Source of the DNA: Ottelia alismoides
Taxonomy: Eukaryota; Streptophyta; Magnoliopsida; Alismatales; Hydrocharitaceae
Assembly: GCA_037367405.1 (NCBI GenBank)
Contig: JAZKJV010006053.1
Coordinates: 336,454 to 400,453, forward strand
DNA: 64,000 nucleotides
Reading direction: 5' to 3'
Part shown: positions 44,241 to 55,671 of the stretch, piece by piece
How positions within the stretch are numbered: the stretch's first letter is position 1
Layout of the letters: the number at the start of each line of letters is the position of its first letter
Position numbers and translations under genes: made by a program
The notes under the pieces: generated by a model
Databases searched by the model: none
Told to the model about the DNA's origin: nothing
Seen by the model: the letters and a program-made list of their open reading frames with translations, nothing else

Positions 44241-46632
44241 TCCCCCTATACTTGCCTTTGCTAGTCCCTAGCAAACACTTATGCAATAAGTGCAGAAAAG
44301 AAAAACAAAGAAAAGAAAAAGAAGAAAGATGAACTAAATGTAATTGTCAAACTTGTCTTCACAAAATCAAAGTTTGGAGCTCAAGTCGGACCTTTGGAAT
44401 TTTAGTGCGGGCAGAACCTTAATGAGATCCGAATTTGAAATCCAACAGTCCCTGAGAATCCCAAAACTCTGTCCAAGTCTCCTCAATAGCCAGGTCAGAA
44501 ATATCTCAACTCATACGCAAACCCTTATGACTATGAATCTGACTCGTACATTGTAAGTGATGGTGGCTCTCCCCAACTAGAATGACAAAGAAACTGACTT
44601 CTCCAGTATGACAACCTAATGATTCCCCAATCCAACAACTCCATCCTTGAGGAGCGAGGTATTCCCTTCTAAGTTCAAGTGGCAACCCGCTCAAGAGGAG
44701 GGGGTGAAGAGAAGAATGGACGGTAGCCAGTGTAACTACCTATCCTAGGATGCAAGACCAGTGTAGTCAAGTCATACAGCTGCAAGCTCACATGATTTGA
44801 CATTGGAACTCATGCTTGCTTATTGACTTTACAACATATGTACATACTTTGCAGGCTTTTTATTTTTGTACATGCCTGAACTTTTTTTTTGAAATACTAT
44901 TCACAGCAGCATTTACATAAGGAGTTTTTCCTCTTGAGCCAGTAGACTATCCCTCTTTCGAAGCTTTATCGCAACCCATAATCTCCTGTCTTTAGACTTC
45001 CTCATCGCTGGACGGGTTGGGATGCACTTCCCTCCCTAGAGGAGGACAAATGTTTCCACTTGTGTGCGTCTCATACCGGCAAATCCAATCCCCTCACCAC
45101 TCCAACTAAGTTGAGCCATATGAAAGGTGCATGTGTCCAAGTTAGGTCATTATCAACAAGAGTCGTGCGCATGTTCCGAAATATTCTACTTAGGCAGTCA
45201 AGAATCCATTGAACCAAGTCTCATGATCCTCAAAGAATTAAGTCAACTAGACCTGAAGTACCTCAAACCCAGTTCCTATAAGGTTCTTGTTATTAGGTAG
45301 ATTGTAAGGTCCAATCAAGCTCCAATCTCCGGATTTTATTTAGACTTGTTCAACCATCAAACTCAATCTGAAAAATGCGAATGCTATGCAATGTAATGCA
45401 GAAAATATTTTTGTGATGCAATTTTCAAAGATTTTGAACTTTTTATGGGTTTTTGAGAAGATGATGATGATGGATATTTTTTTTGTCTTTTCAAAGAGAT
45501 TTCTCAAATGTTTTTAGATTTTAGTTTTGCAAATATTTTTGGGATTTTTCAAAACAAAAAGATTTTGGCTAAACGCTAGGTGAAAATATGTACACGGGAG
45601 TGCTTCTTATATATACAAGAAGTGGATTTTAAAAAATTTTACAGGGTACGTGATCAATTTTATTCATATATATAAGGGATTTTGGTGAGATGTATGTATT
45701 CCTCAAACTTACTTGACACAAGCTTTTCACACTTATTTTTGAAAACTATAGTCCAACATAATTTTTACAAACATTTTACAAACATGTACACACATTTGAA
45801 AATCATTTTGCAAAGATTTTCCAAACAGTATATATAGATTTTTCAAATATTTTTGCAACCATTTTTCAAACCATTTGCAAATCATTTTTCAAACATTTTA
45901 TTTCACAAAAAGAAAATAGATTTTGCAAACCACACATTTTTACATAGGTTGAAAACATGTGACAAAACATTTTCAAAATAGTTTTCAATAGATGTTCAAA
46001 CATTTTACAAAAAATATTTTCACCTGATTTATCAATCAGTATATACAAAAGAATTTGAGGACTGATCACATCCTTTTATTAAGGATTTTAATGAATTTTA
46101 AAGAATTTTTAGCCATATTATTGAGAAAATATGAAAGTACGAGTTATGGCTAAAGTATATACGTACTATATACGACCCTCCTATACTTAGCTTGAGCTAT
46201 GTCCTCATAGATCGGAGAGAAGAGAGAAGACATAACTCGTACTAAGTATAGGCAAGGCTAAAGAATAAATGAATGAATCAATAAGAAGTTGACCGGCTCC
46301 CCTATACTTAGGATCAAATAATCCTAAGTATAGCAGACTATACACAACGCATGGAGGGTCAAGGGTGGGAATGAACAAATCGTACTCAGATTGTCATCCC
46401 TATACTTAGGTAAGATATCCCTAAGTATAGACAAGAAGAGGAGACAATGGAGAGGATAAAAAAGGATAGAAAAAACTCTGGGTGCACACCCCCCATACTT
46501 AGGACAAAGTACACCCTAAGTATAGAAGACTATCTACAAGGGGGCGACACTTTTTGATACAAAAAGAAGATAGAAAAGGAAAAGAAGAAAAGAAGAAAAT
46601 GAGATGAAAATAGATATGAACAACTCGGTATG
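44241..46632 (-). mobile_element. Unit 0 internal region, 3' part only (pol missing)
   Basis: The order equals the region between 3' LTR and pol of unit 2 (55,672-57,766): purine tract, the ctttgctagtccctagcaaa block, a gtattcccttctaagttcaa block (about 44,660), AT-rich sequence, then the series of actaagtatagg hairpins (46,140-46,525). It stops at 46,632, where LTR1 begins, just before pol would start. No domain is coded in the part left. Confidence 0.72.
46140..46526. repeat. Series of purine-tract-like hairpins, unit 0
   Basis: Four inverted-repeat pairs of the form ctatacttag ... ctaagtatag: 46,191-46,200/46,242-46,250; 46,301-46,312/46,323-46,333; 46,398-46,410/46,419-46,430; 46,489-46,503/46,514-46,525. 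The first has an additional outer stem acgagttatg/cataactcgt. On the minus strand each ends in a copy of the AAGTATAGGGG core of the true polypurine tract. Confidence 0.85.
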
Positions 46633-49600
46633 TGATGAGCGACCTGAAGGCTAGGGAATGGGTGCTAAAGTGGTCGTTGCGACCCACGCGATCAAGTCGG
46701 CTCAATCAAGAAAAATGAACCACTCAATAAAGATAAAATCGATCAAAATACGAAGTAGCGGTCCTGCTATTGGATTAACCTGGTATAGCACCCAGGGTCG
46801 AACTCAAGGAGCACGGGTTGGACTCTCGGCCTACGAAGTAGTAAAAATAAATAAAATAAAAGAGGAAAATATTTTTAGTGGTTTTTAATTTATTTTATAT
46901 TTTTTTGGATTTTTAAGTGATTGAGAAATTAAGAAAAACAAAGAAAGGCACACTTTAACAAATTATTTAAAGCACTAAAAATCAAATAAAAATTCAAACA
47001 AAAATGTTTTTATGTGTTTTATATTTTTTTATGTCTTTGGTGAATTTTTGATAATTTTCTGATATTTATTTAATTTTCTAAAAATCAAACAGTAGCTAAA
47101 ATAAATGGTACTGTCCAGCCGAGCCAAAAAGCCCTAGATAAAATATCTAAAGCCTCAAAATGGCCTGGACTAATTTTCCTACAAAGAAGACGAAATGAGG
47201 AAAATTTAGGTACCAATTTTATTGTTTTTGGACTTTTAATTTATTTACTAAAATTTTTATAAATTTTTGAGTGTTTTTAAGTTTTTAGTGGTTTTTAGTG
47301 ATGAAAAATAGCCAAAATTGGCTGGAAAATCAAACTAAGCAAGATAAACAGTAACTATTTTTTATAGAATTTTTTAAATGAGTTTTAATATTTTTTGTTA
47401 TTTTTCTAGCTAGACAGTGACAAAAATAGAGGTTTTTGAATTTTTTAAAAATATCAAACGAAATAAAAAATGTCCACAAAAATCAAAACAAAAATCCTAC
47501 ACCATGGCAGGAGCCATGTAACAAATTTTCGTTGGATTTGGAGGTGTTTTGATATTTTATTCAAAAATAAAGGATGGGCACTGTACACAAGGACCAAAGT
47601 GCAAATACCCTAAGTTTTGGGGGGTCTGGTGCAAAATACCCAGCAAAACACGCGCCACGCGCGTGCCTGGGACACTCAGGGACCCAAATGTAATAAAAAT
47701 AAGTCCCGAGGACTTATTGGTAACAGGTACCAAAAGTCCAGGGGCTTATCTGCAAAATACCCAAAATATATCGCACATGTGGAAATAAATCACGCACAGG
47801 GGTATAAATGCAAATAGATAAAAGTTTTCATTCATTCAATAACATCCAGAACTACAGGGGTCTCTACTGCAAATAAACCAAAAGATCACGTGTCGATGCA
47901 CATGTCCACAACTGGCAGGGGTATAAATGCAAATAAAGTAAAGCACAGGGTCCAATATGCAAATAGCCCTAAAACTAAACAACTGACTTTAATATTTACA
48001 GGACTAAAACTAAATAAAAATAAAGACAGGGTCTAAGGGTAATTTACCCTTTATTATGCGGAAGGGCTGGATGGCTGCCACGTGGCTGATCGAGCGGTCG
48101 AGAGCAGGTGGCACTCCAGCACTGGGGTCCTCGGGCTGATCCAACGGTAACGACCGAGCCACGTGTCGATCTAACGGCTGGGATCAGACTCCTCAGATCT
48201 GACGTCAAAGGGGGATCCAGGAACGAACGGTCCGGATGGCGCCTGGAGCAGGAGGTTGATCCGACGGTGATGGAGGATGCTGGAAGAACAGGTGCCCGGC
48301 GAGACTCGCCGGGCTCGGGCATGCGCTATGCTCCTCCTTGGAGCACTCTGATGGTCGGAGAAGAAAGCTGGAGTGCTCCCACGTCTGCTGCGATGCTCCG
48401 ATGATCGAGCCGAGCTCCGAGGAGCTCGGGCGAGGTCGGCGGAGCTGGGTCTCCTGGCTGGATGACGAAGGGCCTCAGATGGCCCTCGTTTCGACCTGAA
48501 AAATGAACCAGAAGACTCACGGGTCGAGGGCAAATTGCCTCGACCCGGTTAGGCGAAGTGGGGGTGACTGATGTGTCGGGATGGCGAGCTCCGGCGAAGG
48601 TGGTGGACGGAGGAGCTCGGTTCCCAGCTCCTGTGCGAGCTGGGTTGAGTGAATGGGTGAAGAAGGTGCGTCGGAGAGTGGCGGAGGTGAAGGTCGATTC
48701 CGATGATCGATAGGGGTGACGGAGTGGTCGGAATCAAAGAAACGCGGCGACGGAGCGATTTGGGCGTAAACTGAAATTAAAGGAAAAGATGGGCTATCGG
48801 AGCTACCTGGGTGGTCGGAGAGACTGGGGAGGAGCTGCTGATGCTCCTGGTCGTCGCCTCGAGGATCGTCTCGCTCCGAGGCTCGAAGCTCACGCTGGTG
48901 GCGGAGCTACAACGGCTGGGCTCGCCGGATCGATGGCGAAGCTCCCTCTCCTCGCTTCGACAGGCTCAGACGCGAGCTGTCACCTCACGCACTCTCTGGA
49001 GCTCACTGGAGAACGAAGCAAATGGCCAAGGATGGTGAAAATAGGTGGCGGAGCTCGCTTATGTACGCTGGAGGGGTCCGGCTAAGAATGGCTCGGGTAG
49101 GTCGAGGAGGCGCGCAGATCCCAAGGTGTACGCCCGGCGAGGATGTCGGATGTGGGAGGATCAAAACGGAGCCGGGGTTTGGTGAAATGGTGATCGGGTC
49201 GAGCGGGTAGAAATTCGAGAAATCGGGTCCACGACCCAGATCCGTGGAAGGTGGTCCTGGGGGGGGGGTAGTTGACCGGGCGGTCAACATCCCCAGGACC
49301 CAATAGAATCAGGCCACGTGGCTAAATTTTGGAGGTGAAAATTAAGGTAGCAAATGGCCGATTTTGCAAAAACTCAAAACACAAAATATTTTTATTTTAT
49401 TTTTTCTATTTTTTAGTGATTTTTAATTAATTTTTGGAAATAAAAATAAGCTATATACATAGTATGTACTATATAGGTATATGTACACTATGAGGGTTTT
49501 TTGATTTTTTTTGATTTTTAATTATTATTTTTATGCAATTTTATTCCTATTTTATATTTTATTTATTTATAGTATAAAACAAGGAATAAAAAGGTATTTT

Positions 49601-50243
49601 TATTTTATTTTTATTATTTATGTACATAGGTAAAATATATATATACATGGTATTTGTACAATGTGTTTTTGTATTTTTAATTTTTGCTATTTTTATTTTG
49701 TTTTTGTTTTAATTGTTCTTATTTTATTTATTTACAATATATAATAGAGACTATTTACAAAAAGTTTGGAAATTAATTTTATTTATTTATAAGGTTTAAA
49801 TAAATACATAGGAGTGGTTTATGTACATGGTGAAAGGAGTATTTTTGTTCTTTTTGATTTTTATCTTTTTCTTTTGTTTTTATACTTCTAAATATATATA
49901 CAAGTATTTACAAGTATATTTTTGGTGAAGAAAATATCTTTATTTTATTTACACAGGTATTTACACACATGAGCCCCTATCTCCCTCTACTTTGGCTTTT
50001 ATGCGGTCAGGCCGATGCTGAGCCCTCCCTTGGGTTAGGTTGCTCAATATTTATTCTAAATATTTCCCTCTTTTTCTTTTTAATCTTTATTCTTTTATTT
50101 TTGCACAAAAACATGCTAATTATAGGTTTTTACACAATGCATGCTTTTGATAATTATTCCTATTTACACATATCTACATGTATTTGCAAAGGTTTTTGTA
50201 GCTAAAAAAATAAGAATAGAGAGTGATGAATGAGTATTCATCT
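46633..50243 (-). repeat. LTR1: 3.61-kb Athila-type LTR
   Basis: Starts tgatgagcga and ends agtattcatct (the last base differs from the TCATCA end of the others). It is flanked left by gtatg (candidate target duplication; the partner lies outside the window) and right by the purine tract cccccctatactt (50,244-50,256). It contains a GC-rich island at 48,050-49,320. It is the 3' LTR of unit 1. Confidence 0.88.
48050..49320. other. GC-rich island inside LTR1
   Basis: About 1.27 kb clearly richer in G and C than the AT-rich LTR arms on both sides. It is present at the same place in LTR2 (53,470-54,735) and LTR3 (from 63,250) and, diverged, in LTR0 (41,850-43,090). Short overlapping open stretches on both strands have no recognisable domain. 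Palindrome-rich pieces such as gagctccgaggagctcggg recur. Confidence 0.75.
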
Positions 50244-50864
50244 CCCCCCTATACTTAACTTTGCTAGTCCCTTAGCAAACACTTATTTGAAAAAGAAGTG
50301 AAAAAGAAAGAAAGAAAAAGAAAAAGAGGATGTACATGGATCAAGGTTGATTATTAAACTTGCCTTCATTAAATTGGGGTATGGAGCTCGATCAGATCTT
50401 TGGATTATTAATGTGTCGGAACCTTATTTAGACTTAAGCTTAAAACTCAACAGCCTCTAAGTTCCACTAATCTATAACCAAGACTCCTCAATGCTCCAGA
50501 TCAGAACAAGTCATCAATCACAAACCCTGAAGACCATGAATCTTTTCTTGTCCTGTGAAAGTGAGGTCTAAGCTCTCCACCTCAGAAATGGCAACTTGAC
50601 AACCCTCCCCAACAAGGTAACTCTATGACCTCAGTCTGGCCACTCTTTCCTCGAGAAGCGGGGTATTCCCTTCTAAGTTCAAGTTCAACCGGCTCAAGAA
50701 GAGGGGAAGAAGAGAATGGGTCAAGGCCAGTGTAGCCAAGTACCCTTGGGAGCTTGACCAGTGTAGCCAAGTCTCCCTGCTGCAAGCTACAACAGGTGGA
50801 TCATGAAACCAAGCTTTGCTTATTGCACTCTATATACATACTCCGGTGGAATTATCATTTTCTA

Positions 50865-52016
50865 TCAGACCCACCACTTTTTTGGAGTTATTTTCTTTTT
50901 GCACATTTTTTTTCGAGTGAATGCTGCTAAGTCTGCCAAATCTGCCTGGGAGAAAGAAAGCGAACTCTCGCAAACTGGATCTGGAGAAGGCTGCTCAACT
51001 GCACTGTCTCTGATCTGCTCTGCATCTACCTCCTCCTCATCTGTAGGCTCAAGTGGACTCAAGTATGGCATCTGATCATCACAATCTCCCCAATCAGACT
51101 CTGAATCCGAGGGATCTGCATCAAACGCGGTGGCATCAGTACCACCGTAACATAAGGTGGCCTCAGCACCACCATCACTGATAGTCGTGTCGCGATCAAG
51201 GACCAGCTCTGCTGCCTCTGTAGTATCCTGGACCAGGGCTGTGCTCTCCAGACTCTCCTCTGCTATCATCTCGGCATCAGCTGTATCTGAAAATGAGAGG
51301 ATGGCCTGTGCTGCAGGATCTGCCCATACTGCCTCGTCGTCTGTGATCACAAAATCACAGTCCTGGTGGATGTCTGGCTCTGTGTCTATCAGCTGCTCTG
51401 AATCTGTGCTAGCCTCTGAGCGTGCTCTCTCTCTGGCTCTGTAGTCCTCGACCGTCTCTATTTGTATACTTCCACCCTCGACGCGAAAGTACACCTTCCC
51501 GCTGTCATGATCAGTCACCGCCTTGGCTGTGGCCAAGAACGGACGACCAAGGATGATGGGGGTATCAGTCACTGAATCAGGGATCTCCATGTCCAACACT
51601 ACGAAGTCCACGGGGAATTGCAGACCCTGAATCGTGACGATAACGTCTCGTAACAACCCCTTCGGCCTCTTGACAGATCGATCAACGAACTGAAGGACTG
51701 TCCTGCTCTGTCGAAGAGTGCCCAACTCGAAGCGGTTGAGAAGGGCTGCCGGAAGTAGGTTGATCGACGATCCGCTATCTAATAGAGTCCGGTCGAACCT
51801 CTGCTCACTAATCTGGCATCTGACATACGGGGCCCCTGAATCTGGCCTCTTGGCTGGCAGACGGTTCTGGATCGCAAAACACGTGGCTTTCGTCAGCACA
51901 TGAATCTCTGAAGTGTGGTTCCTCCTCCTCCTCCTGACTGTGGTCCTGTCTCTTAAAGATCGCTGAAGAAGGGGGATGTGCTGCAAAGCCTCCTGGAGGG
52001 TCAGCTGGAGGATCAT
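50865..52016 (-). pseudogene. Unit 1 protease-linker open frame fused to non-coding sequence
   Basis: 383 codons open. The N-terminal 100 residues are basic, then an aspartic protease: RTLLDSGSSINLLP (active site D-S-G) and PIILGRPFLATAKA, both typical of Athila/Tat-type Ty3/gypsy. A long acidic linker follows. The last 16 codons (RKKMCKKKITPKKWWV) come from sequence fused at the deletion. It could at most give an isolated protease; no gag or RT accompanies it. Confidence 0.82.
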
Positions 52017-52029
52017 TGAGAGACTGTGG

Positions 52030-52047
52030 TCCTCGGCAACGGCGCCA
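52030..52047 (-). other. Primer-binding site, tRNA-Asp type (unit 1)
   Basis: On the minus strand TGGCGCCGTTGCCGAGGA. This matches the complement of the tRNA-Asp 3' end used by Athila-type elements at all but one base (A for G). It lies three bases from the end of LTR2. Confidence 0.85.
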
Positions 52048-52050
52048 TTC

Positions 52051-55000
52051 TGATGAGCGACCCGAAGGCTAGGGTATAGGTGCTAAAGTGGTCGTTGCGA
52101 CCCACGCGATCAAGTCGGCTCAATCAAGAAAAATGAACCACTCAATAAAGATAAAATCGATCAAAATGCGAAGTAGCGGTCCTGCTATTGGATTAACCTG
52201 GTATAGCACCCAGGGTCGAACTCAAGGAGCACGGGTTGGCCTCTCGGCCTACGAAGTAGTAAAAATAAATAAAATAAAAGAGGAAAATATTTTTAGTGGT
52301 TTTTAATTTATTTTATATTTTTTTTGGATTTTTAAGTGATTGAGAAATTAAGAAAAACAAAGAAAGGCACACTTTAACAAATTATTTAAAGCACTAAAAA
52401 TCAAAAAAAAATTCAAACAAAAATGTTTTTATGTGTTTTATATTTTTTTATGTCTTTGGTGAATTTTTAATAATTTTCAGATATTTATTTAATTTTCTAA
52501 AAATCAAACAGTAGCTAAAATGAATGGTACTGTCCAGCCGAGCCAAAAAGCCCTAGATAAAATATCTAAGAGCCTCAAAATGGCCTGGAGGTAATTTTCC
52601 TTCAAAGAAGACAAAATGAGGAAAATTTAGGTACCAATTTTATTGTTTTTGGACTTTTAGTTTATTTACTAGAATTTTTTAAGTTGTTGAGTGTTTTTAA
52701 GTTTTTAGTGGTTTTTAGTGATGAAAAATAGCCAAAATTGGCTGGAAAATCCAACTAAGAAAGACAAACAGTAACTAATTTTTATAGAATTTTTTAAATG
52801 AGTTTTAATATTTTTTTGTGATTTTTCTAGCTAGACAGTGACAAAAAAAGAGGTTTTTGAATTTTTAAAAATATCAAACGAAATCAAAAATGTCCTCAAA
52901 AATCCACAAAAATCCTACACCATGGCAGGAGCTATGTATAAAATTTTCGTTGGATTTGGAGGTGTTTTGATATTTTATTCAAAAATAAAGGATGGGCACT
53001 GTACATAGGGACCAAAGTGCAAATACCCTAGTTCTGGGGGATCTGGTGCAAAATACCCAGCAAAACACGTACCACGCGCGTGCCTGGGGCACTCTGGACC
53101 CAAATGTAAAAAAAATAAGTCCCGAGGACTTATTGGTAACAGGTACCAAAAGTCCAGGGGCTTATCTGCAAAATACCCAAAATATATCGCACATGTGGAA
53201 ATAAATCGCGCACAGGGGTATAAATGCAAATAGATAAAAGTTTTCATTCATTCAATAACATCCAGAACTACAGGGGTCTCTACTGCAAATAAACCAAAAG
53301 ATCACGTGTCGATGCACGTGTCCACAACTGGCAGGGGTATAAATGCAAATAAAGTAAAGCACAGGGTCCAATATGCAAATAGCCCTAAAACTAAACAACT
53401 GACTTTAATATTTACAGGACTAAAATAAAATAAAAATAAAGATAGGGCCTAAGGGTAATTTACCCTTTATTATGCGGAAGGGCTGGATGGCTGCCACGTG
53501 GCTGATCGAGCGGTCGAGAGCAGGTGGCACTCCAGCACTGGGGTCCTCGGGCTGATCCAACGGTAACGGCCGAGCCACGTGTCGATCTAACGACTGGGAT
53601 CAGACTCCTCAGATCTGACGTCAAAGGGGGCCCCAGGAACGAACGGTTCGAATAGCGCCTGGAGCAGGAGGCTGATCCGACGGCGATGGAGGATGCTGGA
53701 ATAACAGGTGCCCGGCGAGACTCGTCGGGCTCGGGCGTGCGCTATGCTCCTCCTTGGAGCACTCTGATGGTCGGAGAAGAAAGCTGGAGTGCTCCCGCGT
53801 CTGCTGCGATGCTCCGATGATCGAGCCGAGCTCCGAGGAGCTCGGGCGAGGTCGGCGGAGCTGGGTCTCCTGGCTGGATGACGAAGGGCCTCAGATGGCC
53901 CTCGTTTCGACCTGAAAAATGAACCAGAAGACTCACGGGTCGAGGGCAAATTGCCTCGACCCGGTTAGGCGAAGTGGGGGTGACTGATGCGTCGGGATGG
54001 CGAGCTCCGGCGAAGGTGGTGGACGGAGGAGCTCGGTTCCCAGCTCCTGTGCGAGCTGGGTTGAGTGAATGGGTGAAGAAGGTGCGTCGGAGAGTGGCGG
54101 AGGTGAAGGTCGATTCCGATGATCGATAGGGGTGACGGAGTGGTCGGAATCAAAGAAACGCGGCGGCGGAGCGATTTGGGCGTAAACTGAAATTAAAGGA
54201 AAAGATGGGCTATCAGAGCTACCTGGGTGGTCGGAGAGACTGGGGAGGAGCTGCTGATGCTCCTGGTCGTCGCCTCGAGGATCGTCTCGCTCCGAGGCTC
54301 GAAGCTCACGCTGGTGGCGGAGCTACGGCGGCTGGGCTCGCCGGATCGATGGCGAAGCTCCCTCTCCTCGCTTCGACAGGCTCAGACGCGAGCTGTCACC
54401 TCACGCACTCTCTGGAGCTCACTGGAGAACGAAGCAAATGGCCAAGGATGGTGAAAATAGGTGGCGGAGCTCGCTTATGTACGCTGGAGGGGTCCGGCTA
54501 AGAATGGCTCGGGTAGGTCGAGGAGGCGCGCGGATCCCAAGGTGTACGCCCGGCGAGGATGTCGGATGTGGGAGGATCAAAACGGAGCCGGGGTTTGGTG
54601 AAATGGTGATCGGGTCGAGCGGGTAGAAATTCGAGAAATCGAGTCCACGACCCAGATCCGTGGGAGGTGGTCCTGGGGGGGGGGGGTAGTTGACCGGGCG
54701 GTCAACATCCCCAGGACCCAATAGAATCAGGCCACATGGCTAAATTTTGGAGGTGAAAATTAAGGTAGCAAATGGCCGATTTTGTAAAAACTCAAAACAC
54801 AAAATATTTTTATTTTATTTTTTTTTTCTATTTTTTAGTGATTTTTAATTAATTTTTGGAAATAAAAATAAGCTATATACATAGTATGTACTATATAGGT
54901 ATATGTACACTATGAGGGTTTTTTGATTTTTTTGATTTTTAATTATTATTTTATGCAATTTTATTCCTATTTTATATTTTATTTATTTATAGTATAAAAT

Positions 55001-55671
55001 AAGGAATAAAAAGGTATTTTTATTTTATTTTTATTATTTATGTACATCGGTAAAATATATATATATCTATATACATGGTATTTGTACAATGTGTTTTTGT
55101 ATTTTTAATTTTTGCTATTTTTATTTTGTTTTTGTTTTAATTGTTCTTATTTTATTTATTTACAATATATAATAGAGACTATTTACAAAAAGTTTGGAAA
55201 TTAATTTTATTTATTTATAAGGTTTAAATAAATACATAGGAGTGGTTTATGTACATGGTGAAAGGAGTATTTTTGTTCTTTTTGATTTTTATCTTTTTCT
55301 TTTGTTTTTATACTTCTAAATATATATACAAGTATTTACAAGTATATTTTTGGTGAGGAAAATATCTTTATTTTATTTACATAGGTATTTACACACATGA
55401 GCCCCTATCTCCCTCTACTTTGGCTTTTATGCGTTCAGGCCTATGCTGAGCCCTCCCTTGGGTTAGGTTGCTCAATATTTATTCTAAATATTTCCCACTT
55501 TTTCTTTTTAATCTTTATTCTTTTATTTTTGCATAAAAACATGCTAAGTATAGGTTTTTACACAATGCATGCTTTTGATAATTATTCCTATTTACACATA
55601 TCTACATGTATTTGCAAAGGTTTTTGTAGCTAAAAAAATAAGAATAAAGAGTGATGAATGAGTATTCATCA
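52051..55671 (-). repeat. LTR2: shared 3.62-kb LTR between units 1 and 2
   Basis: Starts tgatgagcga, ends agtattcatca (TGATGA...TCATCA termini). Left of it is the primer-binding site of unit 1; right of it is the purine tract (cccccctatactt, 55,672-55,684) of unit 2. It is therefore both the 5' LTR of unit 1 and the 3' LTR of unit 2. By eye it differs from LTR1 by a few substitutions and small indels per few hundred bases. Confidence 0.92.

Larger units (their letters stand above)
50244..52050 (-). mobile_element. Unit 1 internal region: deletion derivative retaining protease
   Basis: Left part 50,244-50,919 equals 55,672-56,347 of unit 2. Right part 50,915-52,050 equals 60,699-61,834 of unit 2. 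The two parts meet at the 5-bp sequence gagtg, found at both unit 2 positions, so 4,356 bp of integrase, RNase H, RT and 3' region are missing. A primer-binding site (tRNA-Asp type) is at 52,030-52,047. Confidence 0.88.

Noticed and set aside
48044..49303. Overlapping open stretches on both strands in the GC-rich island as host genes
   Set aside because: The same stretches recur in LTR2 and LTR3 at the same place, with no domain and no codon-like conservation; they are LTR sequence.
50582..50785. Envelope-like frame between pol and the 3' LTR of the Athila units
   Set aside because: Only a short LELRREY stretch is shared with 44,506-44,694; no signal peptide, membrane segment or protein-level conservation.
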